From Pterois miles (lineage: Eukaryota > Chordata > Actinopteri > Perciformes > Scorpaenidae), in NCBI GenBank assembly GCA_947000775.1, contig CAMQGK010000634.1:23472001-23536000 (forward strand): a stretch of 64,000 bases of DNA. The letters are read 5' to 3'. The notes below the pieces were generated by a model. That model ran no database searches. It saw only the letters and a program-made list of their open reading frames with translations, and was not told the DNA's origin. Below are positions 10,796 through 22,295 of this stretch, piece after piece (positions within the stretch are counted from its first letter, which is position 1; every line of letters begins with the position of its first letter). The position numbers were made by a program, and so were the translations under genes.

Positions 10796-11540
10796 AATGA
10801 GTCAACGGCTCTGCAGGACTGATCTCAGTCATATTTACCCAAACACATTTCTACATATTTCTCTGGCTGATCTAAGGTCCATTAATTACAAACCTGAGTC
10901 ATAATTTGCGGATGTACACTTATTTATTTGCTGGAACTGAATGCACTGTAAAGCCAAAATGCTCTCTACTCTCAGTCTACATTGCTGGCTAGGTAACCTG
11001 CATCATTCCATTACCTCATATCCTCCACCTTGGTGATTTCTACATGCAGGGTGATCGGTGGCCTATAGGTTGAAGCTGTTTGAACTTGGCAGGTTTGACC
11101 CCAGCCCGTGTCCTTGAGCAAACTCTTAGCTTGTCAGTCATTTTAAGATGCTTTTACTGCGGGCTAAATAGGAAATGTAATGTGTTTTATGCTGTTACAC
11201 AGCAACAAAACATTTCATGTCATTACTTCACTGCCTCGAAGACAGACAGAGAGGAGGGGCGGTCAGGATGGGGAGAGAGCAAGCGAGCAGGTGCTGTTTT
11301 TATGACTTTCTCCATCTCATGAAGAAGCGGTGAAAACATTTTCTCCTCTCGAAACCTGTGAAACCACATGAAGATTTGTTATGAACGATCAGTGTGTATA
11401 TGAGGTCATTAGAAGGAAGGGTTCTGTGTGCTGAGGTTTTGACTACCCCCTGTTGTTCACTGCCAGGTAATTCTTTAATACATAGGCGTGTGTGTGTATC
11501 TGAGTGTACATATGTGGGTAGACTATCATTGTGTGTAATC
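10796..11540. other. Intergenic, no feature seen
   Basis: No repeat family or exon recognised. Confidence 0.4.
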
Positions 11541-11542
11541 AC

Positions 11543-11640
11543 CTCTATAGCTTCCTGTGATTAGGCTGCATAATGAGCTGCTAAAAGCACCGATTAAAAC
11601 TATGGCTAATTAAGCTCAAAGTACTACTCCAGACTTTTCT
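11543..11640. promoter_or_regulatory. Duplicated AT-hook/homeodomain-like element, copy 1
   Basis: GCATAATGAGCTGCTAAA, then GATTA and TTAAGCTCAAAGTACT. The same word order recurs at 25245-25335 (GCATAATGAGCTGCTAAA, GATTAGAGTC, TTAAACTAAAAGTATT). The words are TAAT-rich, as for homeodomain binding. It does not match any of the other repeat families here. Confidence 0.35.
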
Positions 11641-11668
11641 TTGGATGTTCCTCTCTCATTCAGCATTT

Positions 11669-11669
<1 letters not shown>

Positions 11670-11735
<66 letters not shown>
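11670..11735 (+). repeat. (CA)n microsatellite
   Basis: About 33 uninterrupted CA units. Confidence 0.98.
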
Positions 11736-11738
<3 letters not shown>

Positions 11739-12900
11739 AACGAGTGCAAAGCTCATCACGGAAACACCGCAATTTGAAAATAACAACAATCATAAAAAAC
11801 CATACAAACATCTGCAGCTCGTAACTGACGTCTCAGACCAACCCCAGCACACGTGCCTCTTAAAACTGGAGAACAACGGTTATTTTCATCTCTTAGATGT
11901 TGGGAGTTTTATTCCTTTTCTCTTTCTCTGGCTCAACTGGAACCGTTTAGGCGTTTTTTTAATCAAAGAACGGAGTCGTTAAAATTTGAGAATTGGCGGG
12001 GAAGGCGTCCGGTGAGCCTGCCTCTCCTCCCCGCCTGCGCTCGACATCCAGCCCAGAGCTAACTAGCATTTAGCGCAGATTTTAAGGAATGCTCTTTTAT
12101 GACTGTGTTTGAGAAATGTCTGCGTTAACGCGTGCACAAAACATGCATATGTATATACAAAATTTTATTACCTCAGTACAAAAAAAAAGTGTTTTCTCGC
12201 CAGTGCCAACAACTATTTTTAAGCCTTTCAGAGGATCTAATTGGCCGTAATGACACGGTTTTAACTGCGGACAGCAAGAACAAACTCTGAATGAGACTCA
12301 GGACATCAAAGCTTTAAGGATGCATTACACACACTGATTCACAATTACACATACGCTCAAAAACACTGTCTCTGACATGCATGTTTGCACACTGAAACAC
12401 AGCAGGCCATTTGTCAGTGGTCAGCTGCACTTTAGTAACTGTTCATTATTTTCATGAGTTAACTGTGTTAACGTAATGGTCACTGAGTTGTCAGGATGGT
12501 TGTAAAGGGCTGACCAGGGCCCATATTTAACAGACTTCTGAGAATTACACTTTACTTTGCTGTGTGTGCAATGCCATTCATTTGCTATGCAGCTTTTACT
12601 GTGGTCGCCTTTAGGAGCTATCAAGTGATGATGACGTGATTTTATCATGTGTAACCATATGCCAATCAGACGCAAGGATTTACTCTGCCTGATTGATTGC
12701 ACTGTAAAAAAAAGTGTTGTTATTCAGCAAAAACAGAGATGATTTTTTCATAAGTTAAATTCATTTACACAAAATCTTTGAAATGACAATCTATCATTTA
12801 TAAACTGATGCATTTAGGATGAAATAAGTGGAAACTCTCTTAATCAGATTGTGAAATGGTCTCATAGGCTGATTGGTGAGTAACAGCTGAAATCAGGGTC
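11736..12900. other. Intergenic, no feature seen
   Basis: Mixed sequence with no recognisable gene or repeat. Confidence 0.4.
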
Positions 12901-12904
12901 TTTG

Positions 12905-13185
12905 TACACCAGACAGTTGCAGCGGATAACCGACTTCATTTTAGATAATTACTCCCACCCTTTGCACAGTGAATTGCAGCTTCTTCCCTCTGGACGGAAG
13001 TTTAACGTCCCAAACAAAGTGGTATAGAAATAGCTTTGGTCCAGATGAACAATTTTTTGTTATTTATTCATATTAGTGGTTTAAGTAATCAGTGGGGCCT
13101 TGAGGGTTTTTTTGTGTGTCACAATGGCTTGTCTTTTTACTGTACACCAAATTTACTTCTGGGTACAAATAAAGTAACCTGGACC
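12905..13185 (+). mobile_element. Decayed LINE 3' end
   Basis: A short frame reads HPLHSELQLLPSGRKFNVPN, like the C-terminal tail of fish non-LTR reverse transcriptase ORF2 (the LPSGRR-F-VP phrase). It is followed by a stop-rich tail ending in ACAAATAAAGTAACC. The reverse transcriptase core is missing. The clade cannot be assigned from this fragment. Confidence 0.55.
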
Positions 13186-13344
13186 TGAACAAAAACCAAA
13201 CTGGAACAGGACACAAATTGTGCTGTAGAACCTCAGAGAAAGCACACAGAATACTACTGACAACATGACTGATTGCCAACATCAGTGCCTGCTTTTTTCA
13301 TACTGCTTACAGCCCTGAAAAACACAAGAAAGAAAAAGTTGTCC

Positions 13345-13700
13345 TGTACTACATATTTATTTTATTTATCTACCTTTATTTCACTAGGAAGTTTCATAGA
13401 GATTTACGACCTGGTCAAGGTAGCAGCCTATACAAAATCACAACACAATAAAATACAACATACAAAAATCACATAAAACAGAAGAACAGAAGTTTAAGTC
13501 AATAGCCTCTCAAGAAAAACAACCACGTCTCTTTACGATGCCTTTGAATTCATCAATGGACATAAGTGTTTGTAGTTTGTAAATTACTCCATGCCCAAGG
13601 TGCATAGTAGGAAAATGCCTTTTCCCCCAGATCTGTCAAAACATATAAAAGCAACAACTTGGAGGAGCGTAGGTGGTAACTACCAGCGCTACAGCAGGTA
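13345..13700 (-). repeat. Probable interspersed repeat fragment
   Basis: Phrases such as TTTATTTCACTAGGAAGTTT, GACCTGGTCAAGGTAGCAG and CTCCATGCCCAAGGTGCATA resemble a teleost repeat I know from other loci (the CCAGG-AAA / TGGCCAAG type). No second copy here, so this rests on recognition only. Confidence 0.4.
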
Positions 13701-14323
13701 AAACAAAAGTAAAAGTTGTCCTATCAAATGCAAATAGTTAACTAAATCTGTCCTGTTTTGAATCACACATAATGCTTCAGATAATGTATTATTCATTATG
13801 AGCAATTTTTACAGTCACTCAAACACAGTCAACCAACCAGAGACCACTAATAGTTTCTCAGATTTTCAGTTTAAAAGCTGTAATTAAATTGATGAATATC
13901 TTTTCTTTTTAAGATTGTGAGCTGAAATAAAAGATTTTTTTCTTTCAATAGAGTTTAACTAGTTGTACTTAACAACATCAAATTTGGCTCAACTTCTCCA
14001 TGTACTGGCTGACCTTTCCTCTTCATGCTTGATAAAGTCCATCAATAGGCTTTGCGCACATGTGCATGTATGCATGTACACACAAATGTGTGTGCACGTG
14101 TATATACAGTATATGTGCACATCTCTTTATTTGTAGACCTATAGCTGCAGTGATACAGCCTCGGGGGCAAAATGTGTTTTTGATATAGAGTCTCTTCCTC
14201 TCCCGGCATGCCTCTAATACTCTCCCTCTTCCCAGGATAACAGGGTCACAGCATGGAGACCTCAACGACTCCACACCTGGAATAACACCACCCAGAATAT
14301 CCGCTCTGCTCCGCCTGTGAGCT

Positions 14324-14360
<37 letters not shown>

Positions 14361-16075
14361 AAGTGTGCAAGGGAGATAGGAAAAAGAAGAGAGGGGCTTT
14401 ATGAATGACAGGGAGAAGGAGGTCGTGAGGTGCAGTCAAGTCATCTGTCTTGCTAATTCCCTTTTCTCTCTCTTTCTGTCTCTCTCTTTGACACATACTC
14501 AGGCACAAGCTGGTGTTTCTTCGCGATGGCCTGTTTTGCAGCAGAGGAAATATGAAACACCCTGAGGCATTTGTCAGCGGTCAGTTGCATGTTCTTGCTC
14601 TTAACTTGTGTGTGTGTTCGCCATAGGCACATTTTAAACTCACAAACCAGCATGCGTCACTCTTCCCACCCCGACATGCCGCTGAGGTCTGATTAATAAA
14701 AGATGAGTTTAGGGGAAGTATGAGTGTTTTGATTTCCCCCTCTCTCTCTCTCCATGACAAAAAGAAAAGGGATGAAAGATGGGGAGAGAGTGGAGCGAGA
14801 GAGGGCAGGGTCCACTCTGATCACCCCAGGACCACACTGTGAATGGGCCAGAGAGAGATGGAGAAAGAGAGGGATGAAGTGAGGACACAGAGAGAGAGAG
14901 AAAATTCATATATCCACCACTGTTTGATGCCTGTGGTGTGCCTCTGTAACTATAGCCCTCTTTCTTTAGCTTGCTCTTACTCCCCCCCCCTCTCTCTCTC
15001 CCCCATCACTCCCTCTTTTTTTATATTCCTCTCTTTGCCCTCTTCCTGCTGATCTGTGCCAACCACCATGAAACCACCGCCACATTAGAGCCTTTAACGG
15101 GCACTGCCTGGCATCCTGCTCTGTCCAAACATATTATAGCCCAGTCGCACACGCACATGTAAGCGTGCGTGTTTTATACAGTTTCTGAATTCACAACTAT
15201 AGGGTTTCACCATATATTAAGAGCCGGGGGGATATTTTTCATCCCCGCAAAACTGCCACGTGTCATTGTGGCTCCAAATAAACTCCAAAGATGTTGACTG
15301 CTTCTAACAGATTGAGGGAGAAGGCGACATATAACCAGTTCACATATACAGACAGAAAAATGATATTAAAGCTGAAGAATTTACTAGCAATATGGTTTGG
15401 ACTGATGTTTATAGAGTGGAATTTTTTTTTTACGTCCCCACTCTGTTTTGTACTAGTACAGTATTACAGGGTAGAGCAGAGAATAAGACTGAGCTTTGTT
15501 TTAGCTTTTGGGCCTTTTTTTAAAACTAAACATCTCATCCGTCCTTTATCAATCCTCCATCACTTCTCTGTTTATGAGCCCATCTGCACATTCATCATTC
15601 GTACACTTTAAAAAATTAAGAGTTGCTGACTTTATTTTGTCCGCACACCAGCTGAGACTCTGGCAGTCCTTCACTCAAACCCTCTAATTACTCCAGAAAA
15701 CTACACATTTTTGACACAGTTGAGTTGCTGGTGTGTATGTGCGTGTGTGACTATGCTCCCCATCAGCTGGCCAAGTCTGCCAGTCTTTCATCTTTCACAT
15801 GGACTGACCATCTGAACGTTGTCTCACACGTGAAGATTTTATGATTTAATAATGAGGCGGTAAGGATATTGCTCACACCCTTGGGGATGCAGCTGGACGG
15901 CACTAACCACACCTGCTGACATCATCCCAAGGTGATGCTTGTTTGTTTGCATGTTGTCTAGTTGCGTTGAGACGAGAAAGTGTTTTTTGGAAGATGTTTT
16001 TTTACCACGTGGAAGCAGAATGGCTAGTTAATCGTAAGAATATCCAGTCTGAGGACACCTCTTTATATCCTCTTA
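13701..16075. other. Intergenic; only simple repeats seen
   Basis: Holds a (GT)n at about 14325-14358 and CT/GA-rich tracts at 14460-14490, 14735-14900 and 14980-15010. The minus-strand open frame spanning 14023-14508 crosses the GT run and shows no family similarity. No gene seen. Confidence 0.5.
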
Positions 16076-16267
16076 AAGGTATAGTTTGGGTGTGTTGAAG
16101 TTGGGTTGTATGAGGTACTTATCCGTAATAGGTGTATTACCTACGTTGATAATGGTTGGTAGCAGTACCGGAGCAAAGCTATACACTGCCGCGGACAGGG
16201 ACGGCAGAAAAACATACTTTAGCCACCTAAAGGAAAGGCTCACCTAAGAAAAAAGTCATGTAAGTGT

Positions 16268-16565
16268 TTGCTATATGTAGAAGAAGAAGATAGTCCTTTA
16301 TTAGAAATTCAATTTTTTCACTCTGTTGTTAACTTATACACGGTACATGCAGAAACATGCAACAATGGAGAGATGTCAGAGTGAGGGGACTGCTCCTGAC
16401 AAGCGCCCCGGGTTTGGTGCCTTGCTCAGGGGCACCTCGGCAGTGCCCAAGAGGTAAACTGGCACCTCTCCAGCTACCAGTTCACACTCAGTTCTTGGTC
16501 CATGTCGGGACTTGACCCTCCGGTTCCCAAGCCAACTCCCTACAGAACTGAGCTACTGCCGCCCC
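16268..16565 (-). mobile_element. tRNA-derived SINE (family 2), minus strand
   Basis: The minus-strand head starts GGGGCGGCAGTAGCTCAG at 16565. It continues through GGTGCCAGTTTACCTCTTGG, GCACTGCCGAGGTGCCCCTG, GAGCAAGGCACCAAACCC and CACTCTGACATCTCTCC, and ends in an ATTTCTAATAAAGGACTAT-like tail. It is closely similar to the copy at 26407-26706. Confidence 0.8.
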
Positions 16566-16568
16566 AAG

Positions 16569-16654
16569 AGGCACCGCTGGGATTTGAACCCAGGATCTCC
16601 TGTTTACTAGACAGGCGCTTTAACCAACTAGGTTAACCAACTAGCCACAGCGCC
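16569..16654 (-). tRNA. tRNA-Thr(AGT)-like sequence with duplicated D-arm (probable pseudogene)
   Basis: Read on the minus strand it begins GGCGCTGTGGC and ends CCCAGCGGTGCCT. Acceptor strands GGCGCTG and CGGTGCC pair with G-U wobbles, the anticodon arm is CCTGT-CTAGTAA-ACAGG (anticodon AGT), and the T arm holds GGTTCAAATCC in place of GGTTCGAATCC. The D region reads TAGTTGGTTAAC followed by CTAGTTGGTTAAA: a 12-nt tandem duplication, giving 86 nt instead of about 74. With the duplication a normal D-loop is unlikely, so it is probably not a working tRNA. Its 3' end is 3 nt from the head of a SINE on the same strand. Confidence 0.75.
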
Positions 16655-16794
16655 GTGTGTAAAATATTGATTCTTTTAGGTGGCTAAAATTTTTCATCGT
16701 TCCCATGAACTGTTTCCAGCCAGAGTAGCCATATGCTCAGCACCAGCAGGTAGTTAGCGACTAGTTGGTGAAAACAGCAGAGCATCTAGCAGCT

Positions 16795-17130
16795 AAACTG
16801 ATCAGGAGATCCTTCATCATGCAGCAAGACAACGACCCAAAACACACTGTCAGAACAACCAAGTCAATCTGCAGACTTAAACCCTATTGAGCAGCATTTA
16901 CCTGCTAAAGAGGAGACTGAAGGGGGAAACACCCCGAGACAAAAAACAACTGAAAGAAGCTGCAGTGAAAGCCTGGAAAAGCACCATAGAAGAAGAAAAC
17001 TAAAGTTTGGTGATGTCAGTGGGTTGCAGGCAAAAGATTTACAACTAAATATTAAGTATTATTCACTTTAATCTGTTTTAAGTCTATCTTCTATACTTTT
17101 GCTCACCTAAAAATTTGGTGTTCTGGTATC
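16795..17130 (+). pseudogene. Decayed Tc1-like transposase 3' end
   Basis: CATGCAGCAAGACAACGACC reads QQDNDPKHT, the block around the second catalytic aspartate-region of Tc1 transposases. Further on, in another frame, comes QLKEAAVKAWKST. Stops and frameshifts interrupt it. The segment ends with TTTTGCTCACCTAAAAATTT, typical of the terminal repeat region of a fish Tc1 family. The 5' two thirds of the element are missing. Confidence 0.75.
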
Positions 17131-17493
17131 TTCTAAGTTGTGTAGCAGATCTAGATGTAAATACCACGAAATAGAAGCTGAAATACTGATCTCTGGTCTC
17201 ATATTATAGCAAAAATAGTTCTGGAAGCGACTGTACATAGGAAATATACAATGTGTCATCAGTATATTAAATCCGTTTATATGCACAATACAATGCAATT
17301 CCAGATCATGACAGATGGATATTGATAATACTAGATGCATTGTAACATCTGTGTTTTGTTCACAAATCAATTTTTCTTTAAGTGATGAAGCCTGGCTGTG
17401 TTTGTTCGTAGACCCATGGATCAAAATGAGGTGTAAAAGGAAGAGGGATTGATGAAATAGGGAGGTTGAGCAGCGCTCGTGTGACAAGTGCAC

Positions 17494-17506
17494 GCACACA
17501 CACACA

Positions 17507-17538
<32 letters not shown>

Positions 17539-17540
17539 TT
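17494..17540 (+). repeat. (CA)n microsatellite
   Basis: CA run with one CATA interruption; translated frames over it are spurious. Confidence 0.95.
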
Positions 17541-19124
17541 CACACACCGCATCTTTTGCAAATGAAACATTACATAAAGCCACAGCATTAAGGCTGAGAA
17601 TCAGACGTTCTGGGCTAAATCTGTCCTGACTGTGTGGTGCTATGAAAGCCCAGTTTCAGAGGTTCCTAGTGCCACTGAGCCAAGAAAAAGTCCTTTTGGT
17701 TGGACGTACACAGATTAGCAGCAGGCTTTACTGTCAGAGAGGATCAGTGTCCGTGTCCTTTGACTCTATGGCTATGTAAACAACATTTATAGGTTTCTTA
17801 AAAACACCCATGTATTACTGGGGGTTTTAGGAACAGTTAATGGTGTATGTGACAGTTTGTTTCCCTTTCATAATGGGCTCTGAGCACAGCAGGTAATTAC
17901 AACAGACAGTCTCTTGGACTGAACAGGGATGAGTGTTTACCAGCCTGGGAAAGAGCCTCAAAGTATCAGTGGGATTAGTGACAAACACAGCAAGCATTAT
18001 CGCCAACGCCATAATGATTTTCTGTCCTCACTTTTGACACCGTCTTCCTTTCCCGTCTATCTCCATCTACCGTTCTCTTCCATCCTCATGTCTTCCCGTC
18101 TCTTTCTTCAGGGTCAGCTTCATTCATTTATGCCAGCGCGCTTGCCATATTTCAAACTGTGTGGACAGAGGTGCAACAAGATACTGTAATTATTTCATAA
18201 ATCACAAACGTAGAGGGCTGTTGAGGAGCAGTCGTGTTTTCTGTGGCTGTCCACATGCGTTTGGGTCAGAAGATAATGTTCCACACAAGCCTGTTTGAAG
18301 AGACCAGATAGACAGACAGATACGCTTTCTTTATGTTGATGCAATACATTATATTGAACTCTCTTTTAAAGCCGGGACCGTAGTCAGACCTACGATTTAT
18401 AGCTTGGATTCTTAACTGCAGTTTACAACCTTTAGTGAGTCTTACTTCTTTTCTGCTGAGTTTTAATGTGTTTTCACCAGCCTTGGCCCAGCGACATGAA
18501 ATGACACTACTGATTTGAAAATGTTTTGGAAATCTTGACTTTATGAAGCACTCAGCTCCAAATCTTCACACCAGAAACCAGTCATGATGTTTCCCTCCTG
18601 TGAGTCAGTCTGCAACACAACTGTTGTTATACGAGCTGGTGATGAGTAGCCACCTTTTTTTTTTTTGTTTTGTTGGAATATCTGTTACTCATTTTGAATG
18701 ATTTCATTGGAAACAAATGGTAATTGTTGTGTGGTAGTTGTTAAAGGCGTTAAGGAGAGTCTGTTATGGTCACCTAGAGAAATCATAATGTATTGCTGAT
18801 GATATCAGTTTCCAAAACAAAATGCATTCTCCCCTTGAAGCACAACCTATAGACCATTTCACAGTTGTGAAGGTAAACATTACAAACGTGTCCCAGTTTG
18901 CGTCCTGTTGCAGTAAACATGGAGCCAAACTGTTGTCCACATATATTTTTTAATAAAGTTAAAATGGAGGCAAAGAACAAATTTTCTACCAACTCAGTAT
19001 CTTCAGGAATTCAGTGGAAAAATGCTCCAGTGCCGACGTCCAGAGCTAGTGCGTGAAGTAACTTTTTGCAGCCATAACTACAATGTGTCCTTACCTTTAC
19101 CAAACTGCAGAAAGTAAAAACTTT
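17541..19124. other. Intergenic, no feature seen
   Basis: No recognisable exon or repeat, apart from a GACA/GATA patch near 18305-18320 and a T-run at 18655-18666. Confidence 0.4.
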
Positions 19125-20715
19125 TAAAGGAATAGTTTGACATTTTCAGGGATACTTATATGCTTTCTTGCTAGAGTTAGATGAGGCGATTCACACCACT
19201 CTAATGTCTGTAAATACTGTATGATGCTACAGCTGCTTAGCTTAGCTTAGCAGGGCTGTGAAGCAATTTTGGCATAGTGGCAACTTTTGCATTCATCACT
19301 TGATGCACACTTGCCCCAAAAACATCATCATTGATCATCATCAACGGGGGTGTCAAACTCCACAAACGCCACATCAGCATTATGGTCTTAATTAGAAGAC
19401 AACATAAATAATCTACTCTTGATCATAAAAATTGCTTCTGCATTTGATTTAGTTGTTTTAGTTGTTTTAGTAATAATTTATTTAATAACTAGCTCTGAAA
19501 ACCAAAGTCTAGGAAAATAATTGCAAGCAGAAATATTGTACTATTAATACTACTATTTATTTTAAAAATGAGTTCAGTAACAAAAACACATGCTTGTGCA
19601 TCAATATATATGCATGCATGTAGACAAAACAATACTGCACACACACACTGACATTTAAATCCCATGAATTTCTGAGATTAAGAAACCCTCATCCATTACT
19701 CATCCATCAAAGATCAAAATAATTCTCAAGTAAATTATAAAGGTCTTTTTTTTACCATCACACAAATATTATCAAACAAATTATTAAATTAACATTGTCT
19801 AACGTGCAGTCTGTGGCGTATAAACTGTGTTCTAACAGCTGATCTGCTGAGATCATGTGTGGTCGATGACAGTGGTGTGATAGTGTTTTACCACTGCCTC
19901 ATAACAAACAAGACTTGTCTCCATTAAGCACAAACATGTATTCACTTTCTATCTTTAATTAAATTGCCTTCCTTCTGCATCAACCTTTATTTTCTTGGAC
20001 ATTTTGGTACTATTCATATTTTTTTTTACGACCCTATCACTTGGACTAGTGCATGTAACAGAATCGAAATGCATTGTGGCACATGTAGTTTAAGGACACC
20101 GCACTTCTGTAAAGCAGCATACAATTGTATGATAAGCATAACATATTCTTTGCAAGCTCTCGCGGGTCACATAAAATGAGGTGCAGGGCCTAATTTGGCC
20201 CGCGGGCCTTGTGTTTGACACGTGATTTAGAAAGTCTCAATTAAGATTAAGATATATTTTGCCAGTTCATTTGAGAAATTGAGTATTTGAGAAAGCCAAC
20301 AGGAAGTCAGCCGGCTTGGCCAGACGAGGACTTTAATGCGCACGCTCTGTGGACCTAAAAAACATGGAAGCGTAAGACTTTTTGGCATGTGTCCTCAATG
20401 AGTAGCTTTTATAGAACTGAATGCGGCACCATCTTTGAATGCAGTATCCAAGAGTTTTTAACACATCCATGGACTGCGCACAGTTCCCAAACTCTTCGCT
20501 GGATGCCTGGCAGCCTCACAGTGATGACAAGACTCCTGGAAGGATTTATTTTGTAATCTTTGGACAGAGTCAGGCCAGCTGTTTCCTCCTACTTCCAGTC
20601 TTTGTGCTAAGCTAAGCTAACTGGCTTCATACAGACAGAGAGTAGTATTGAGATTCGCATCTGACTTTTGGCAAGAAAGAGAATAAGCATATTCCCAACA
20701 ATTCCCTTAAAATGA
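19125..20715. mobile_element. Inverted-arm repeat (GGAATAGTTTGACATTTT family) with nested element
   Basis: The left arm runs AAAGGAATAGTTTGACATTT, CTTGCTAGAGTTAGATGAGG, CAGCTGCTTAGCTTAGCTTA. The right arm at 20575-20715 is its inverse (GTGCTAAGCTAAGCTAACTG, TTGGCAAGAAAGAGAATAAG, CAACAATTCCCTT). This is a recognised teleost repeat pattern. Related pieces are at 32140-32685 and 41500-41660. The 1.3 kb between the arms includes an hAT-like insertion. Confidence 0.6.
19346..20228. mobile_element. hAT-like non-autonomous element nested in the above
   Basis: Left end GGGGGTGTCAAACTC; right end GGCCCGCGGGCCTTGTGTTTG then ACACG, giving GTGTCAAAC inverted termini as in hAT/Charlie MITEs. No transposase frame survives. 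An 8-bp target duplication was looked for but is not clear. Confidence 0.5.
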
Positions 20716-21534
20716 TGGCATTGGACGTTGAAATGTGCTCTCATTCACAGTAATCCAAGTTTTTGCAGTATTATCCAAAGTCAACGTTCTGTCTGGCGAT
20801 AGGGTTGCATGTTTCTACCCATCACTGAAACTGGAAAACATTGAAAACGAATATATTTTGTTCCTCTGTTTCTTTTTCCACTTCACAAGTTTCTTTTTGC
20901 TGTCTTGATGAAGACCATGCTCTGTAATGAGTGGCATTTGGGATGTGACTGGACCTATTTCACACATTTAATTTACATTTATATTGATTTAGAGGAAGAA
21001 ACAAGACACAAAGAAGGAGAAGATGTTTAAAATGTAGTGACAAACAGGAGAAGATGGATTGTAGCGAGTACACTCAGCAGCTCGCTGTGTTATCTGTAGA
21101 TCGGTCTACTGTGTGGCTGATAGCAGCAACTAAATCTTCCTAAACACTGTGAGGCGGTGAGAGGACCAAATCCATTGAGCAATCAAAACAGGGTGAAAGG
21201 GGCTGAAATGCGAACGCGAGAAACAACTCTGTGGACACAGCAAATTTATTCCTAATAGACTATGACAAGGACCGTTTTTAGTCTCGCGGTTTGGTTTTGA
21301 GTGTGCAGACAGTCCAGGAAAAGCGATCATTGTCTTGTGATGAAAGATGGAGCCTGAGTGTGAGAGAAAGACGGAGATGGCCACCGTTAACGTCTCCCCT
21401 CCCTTAACGTTTCTCCGTGAGTTCAAAACTTGATGTGAAGGTTTTCAGCAACTCTTTTCTCCTTCTGAACTTTTCTCTCATGATATGAGGGGATTTCTCA
21501 ACAAGCTCCGTGGCAACGTTTCCGTTGTTAAAAA
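20716..21534. other. Intergenic, no feature seen
   Basis: No exon or repeat recognised. Confidence 0.4.
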
Positions 21535-22291
21535 GTCTGTTCAGAATCAGCCCTGCTCGCAGTGTTACACTCCTCTGGCCTTCCTCCTCTGTTTCTTTCA
21601 CTCTTGTTTTTGTCTTTTTTTTGTCAACAGCCCACTTAAACCTGCAGTAGGTTGAATGTTTTCAACAAAAAAAATTCCATAATAACTTTTCAGCATATTG
21701 TAATTCAGGTGCTCTGAGAGAAACTAGACTTTTGCACCTGGTCGTCGTTCTGTTTTCAGGCCTGTGACAGGAGACTTTGGCCAATCACAGGTTATTTCAG
21801 AGAAAGAGAGCGGTCCCATAGGCTGCTCACAAACTTCTTATTTCACAGTTAAAGGGTAAACACCAAGATGTTGTTTTTGCACCAAGATGATGTTTTTGTG
21901 AGGAACAGGCATTACATTAATACAATATTGATTCAAATTTGATCAGTGCTGCCTAGTTTGACCGTTTGACTGGTGTTTGTGAGTGACTGACAGCTGCTCA
22001 GAGACAGCAGGCTTCAGCTCAGCTCTGATTGGTTGTTTTCCTCTGGTCTGTGAAATTTTGCAGATACCATTAGTATCACCAGAGGACATGATCTCTTTCA
22101 GATTACCTGTCTCATGCACTACTGTCAGGATATAGTGACCATTTTATAAAATCCTTTTTTTAAATCATATCTGCTCCATTTCTACCCACTGCTGCTTTAA
22201 ACTGCCTGTTCAGAATCAGCCCTGCCTCACAGCTTTGTGCTCGCTCTTTCTTTAACTCCACTTTATGTCCCTTTTTTGTCAACAACGCAAT
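21535..22291 (+). repeat. About 90-bp direct repeats flanking a foldback element
   Basis: GTTCAGAATCAGCCCTGC at about 21540 and again at 22208; each copy ends with TTTTTTGTCAACA (21618-21630 and 22272-22284). The middle of the two copies has diverged. Between them lies family C copy 2. Confidence 0.6.
21634..22201 (+). mobile_element. Foldback/MITE family C (copy 2)
   Basis: Begins TTAAACCTGCAGTAGG and ends CCCACTGCTGCTTTAAA. It contains CAGCATATTGTAATTCAGG, GCTCTGAGAGAAACTAGAC, GGCCAATCACAGGTTATTTC and AGGATATAGTGACCATTTTA in the order seen in the other copies, but is shorter in the centre. Confidence 0.75.
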
Positions 22292-22295
22292 TAAA

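Larger units (their letters stand above)
16076..16790. repeat. Host repeat interrupted by a SINE-tRNA unit
   Basis: The left part (GTATAGTTTGGGTGTGTTG to TTTGCTATATGTAG) and the right part (AATATTGATTCTTTTAGGTG onward) look like one interspersed repeat, with facing TAGCCACCTAAA at about 16220 and TTTAGGTGGCTAAA at about 16675. The SINE and the tRNA-like sequence sit between them. Confidence 0.45.

Noticed and set aside
14023..14508. 161-codon minus-strand open frame
   Set aside because: It spans a GT microsatellite (His/Thr run) and low-complexity flanks, starts at a position with no promoter or splice context, and matches no family.
12405..14605. Similar words at 12405-12430 and 14565-14590 (CATTTGTCAG(T/C)GGTCAG)
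   Set aside because: The likeness covers only about 22 bp with mismatches and does not extend to either side, so chance or short repeat residue cannot be excluded.
17107..17583. 158-codon minus-strand open frame
   Set aside because: Its N-terminal part is the translation of a CA microsatellite and its C-terminal part overlaps the terminus of the decayed Tc1 element.
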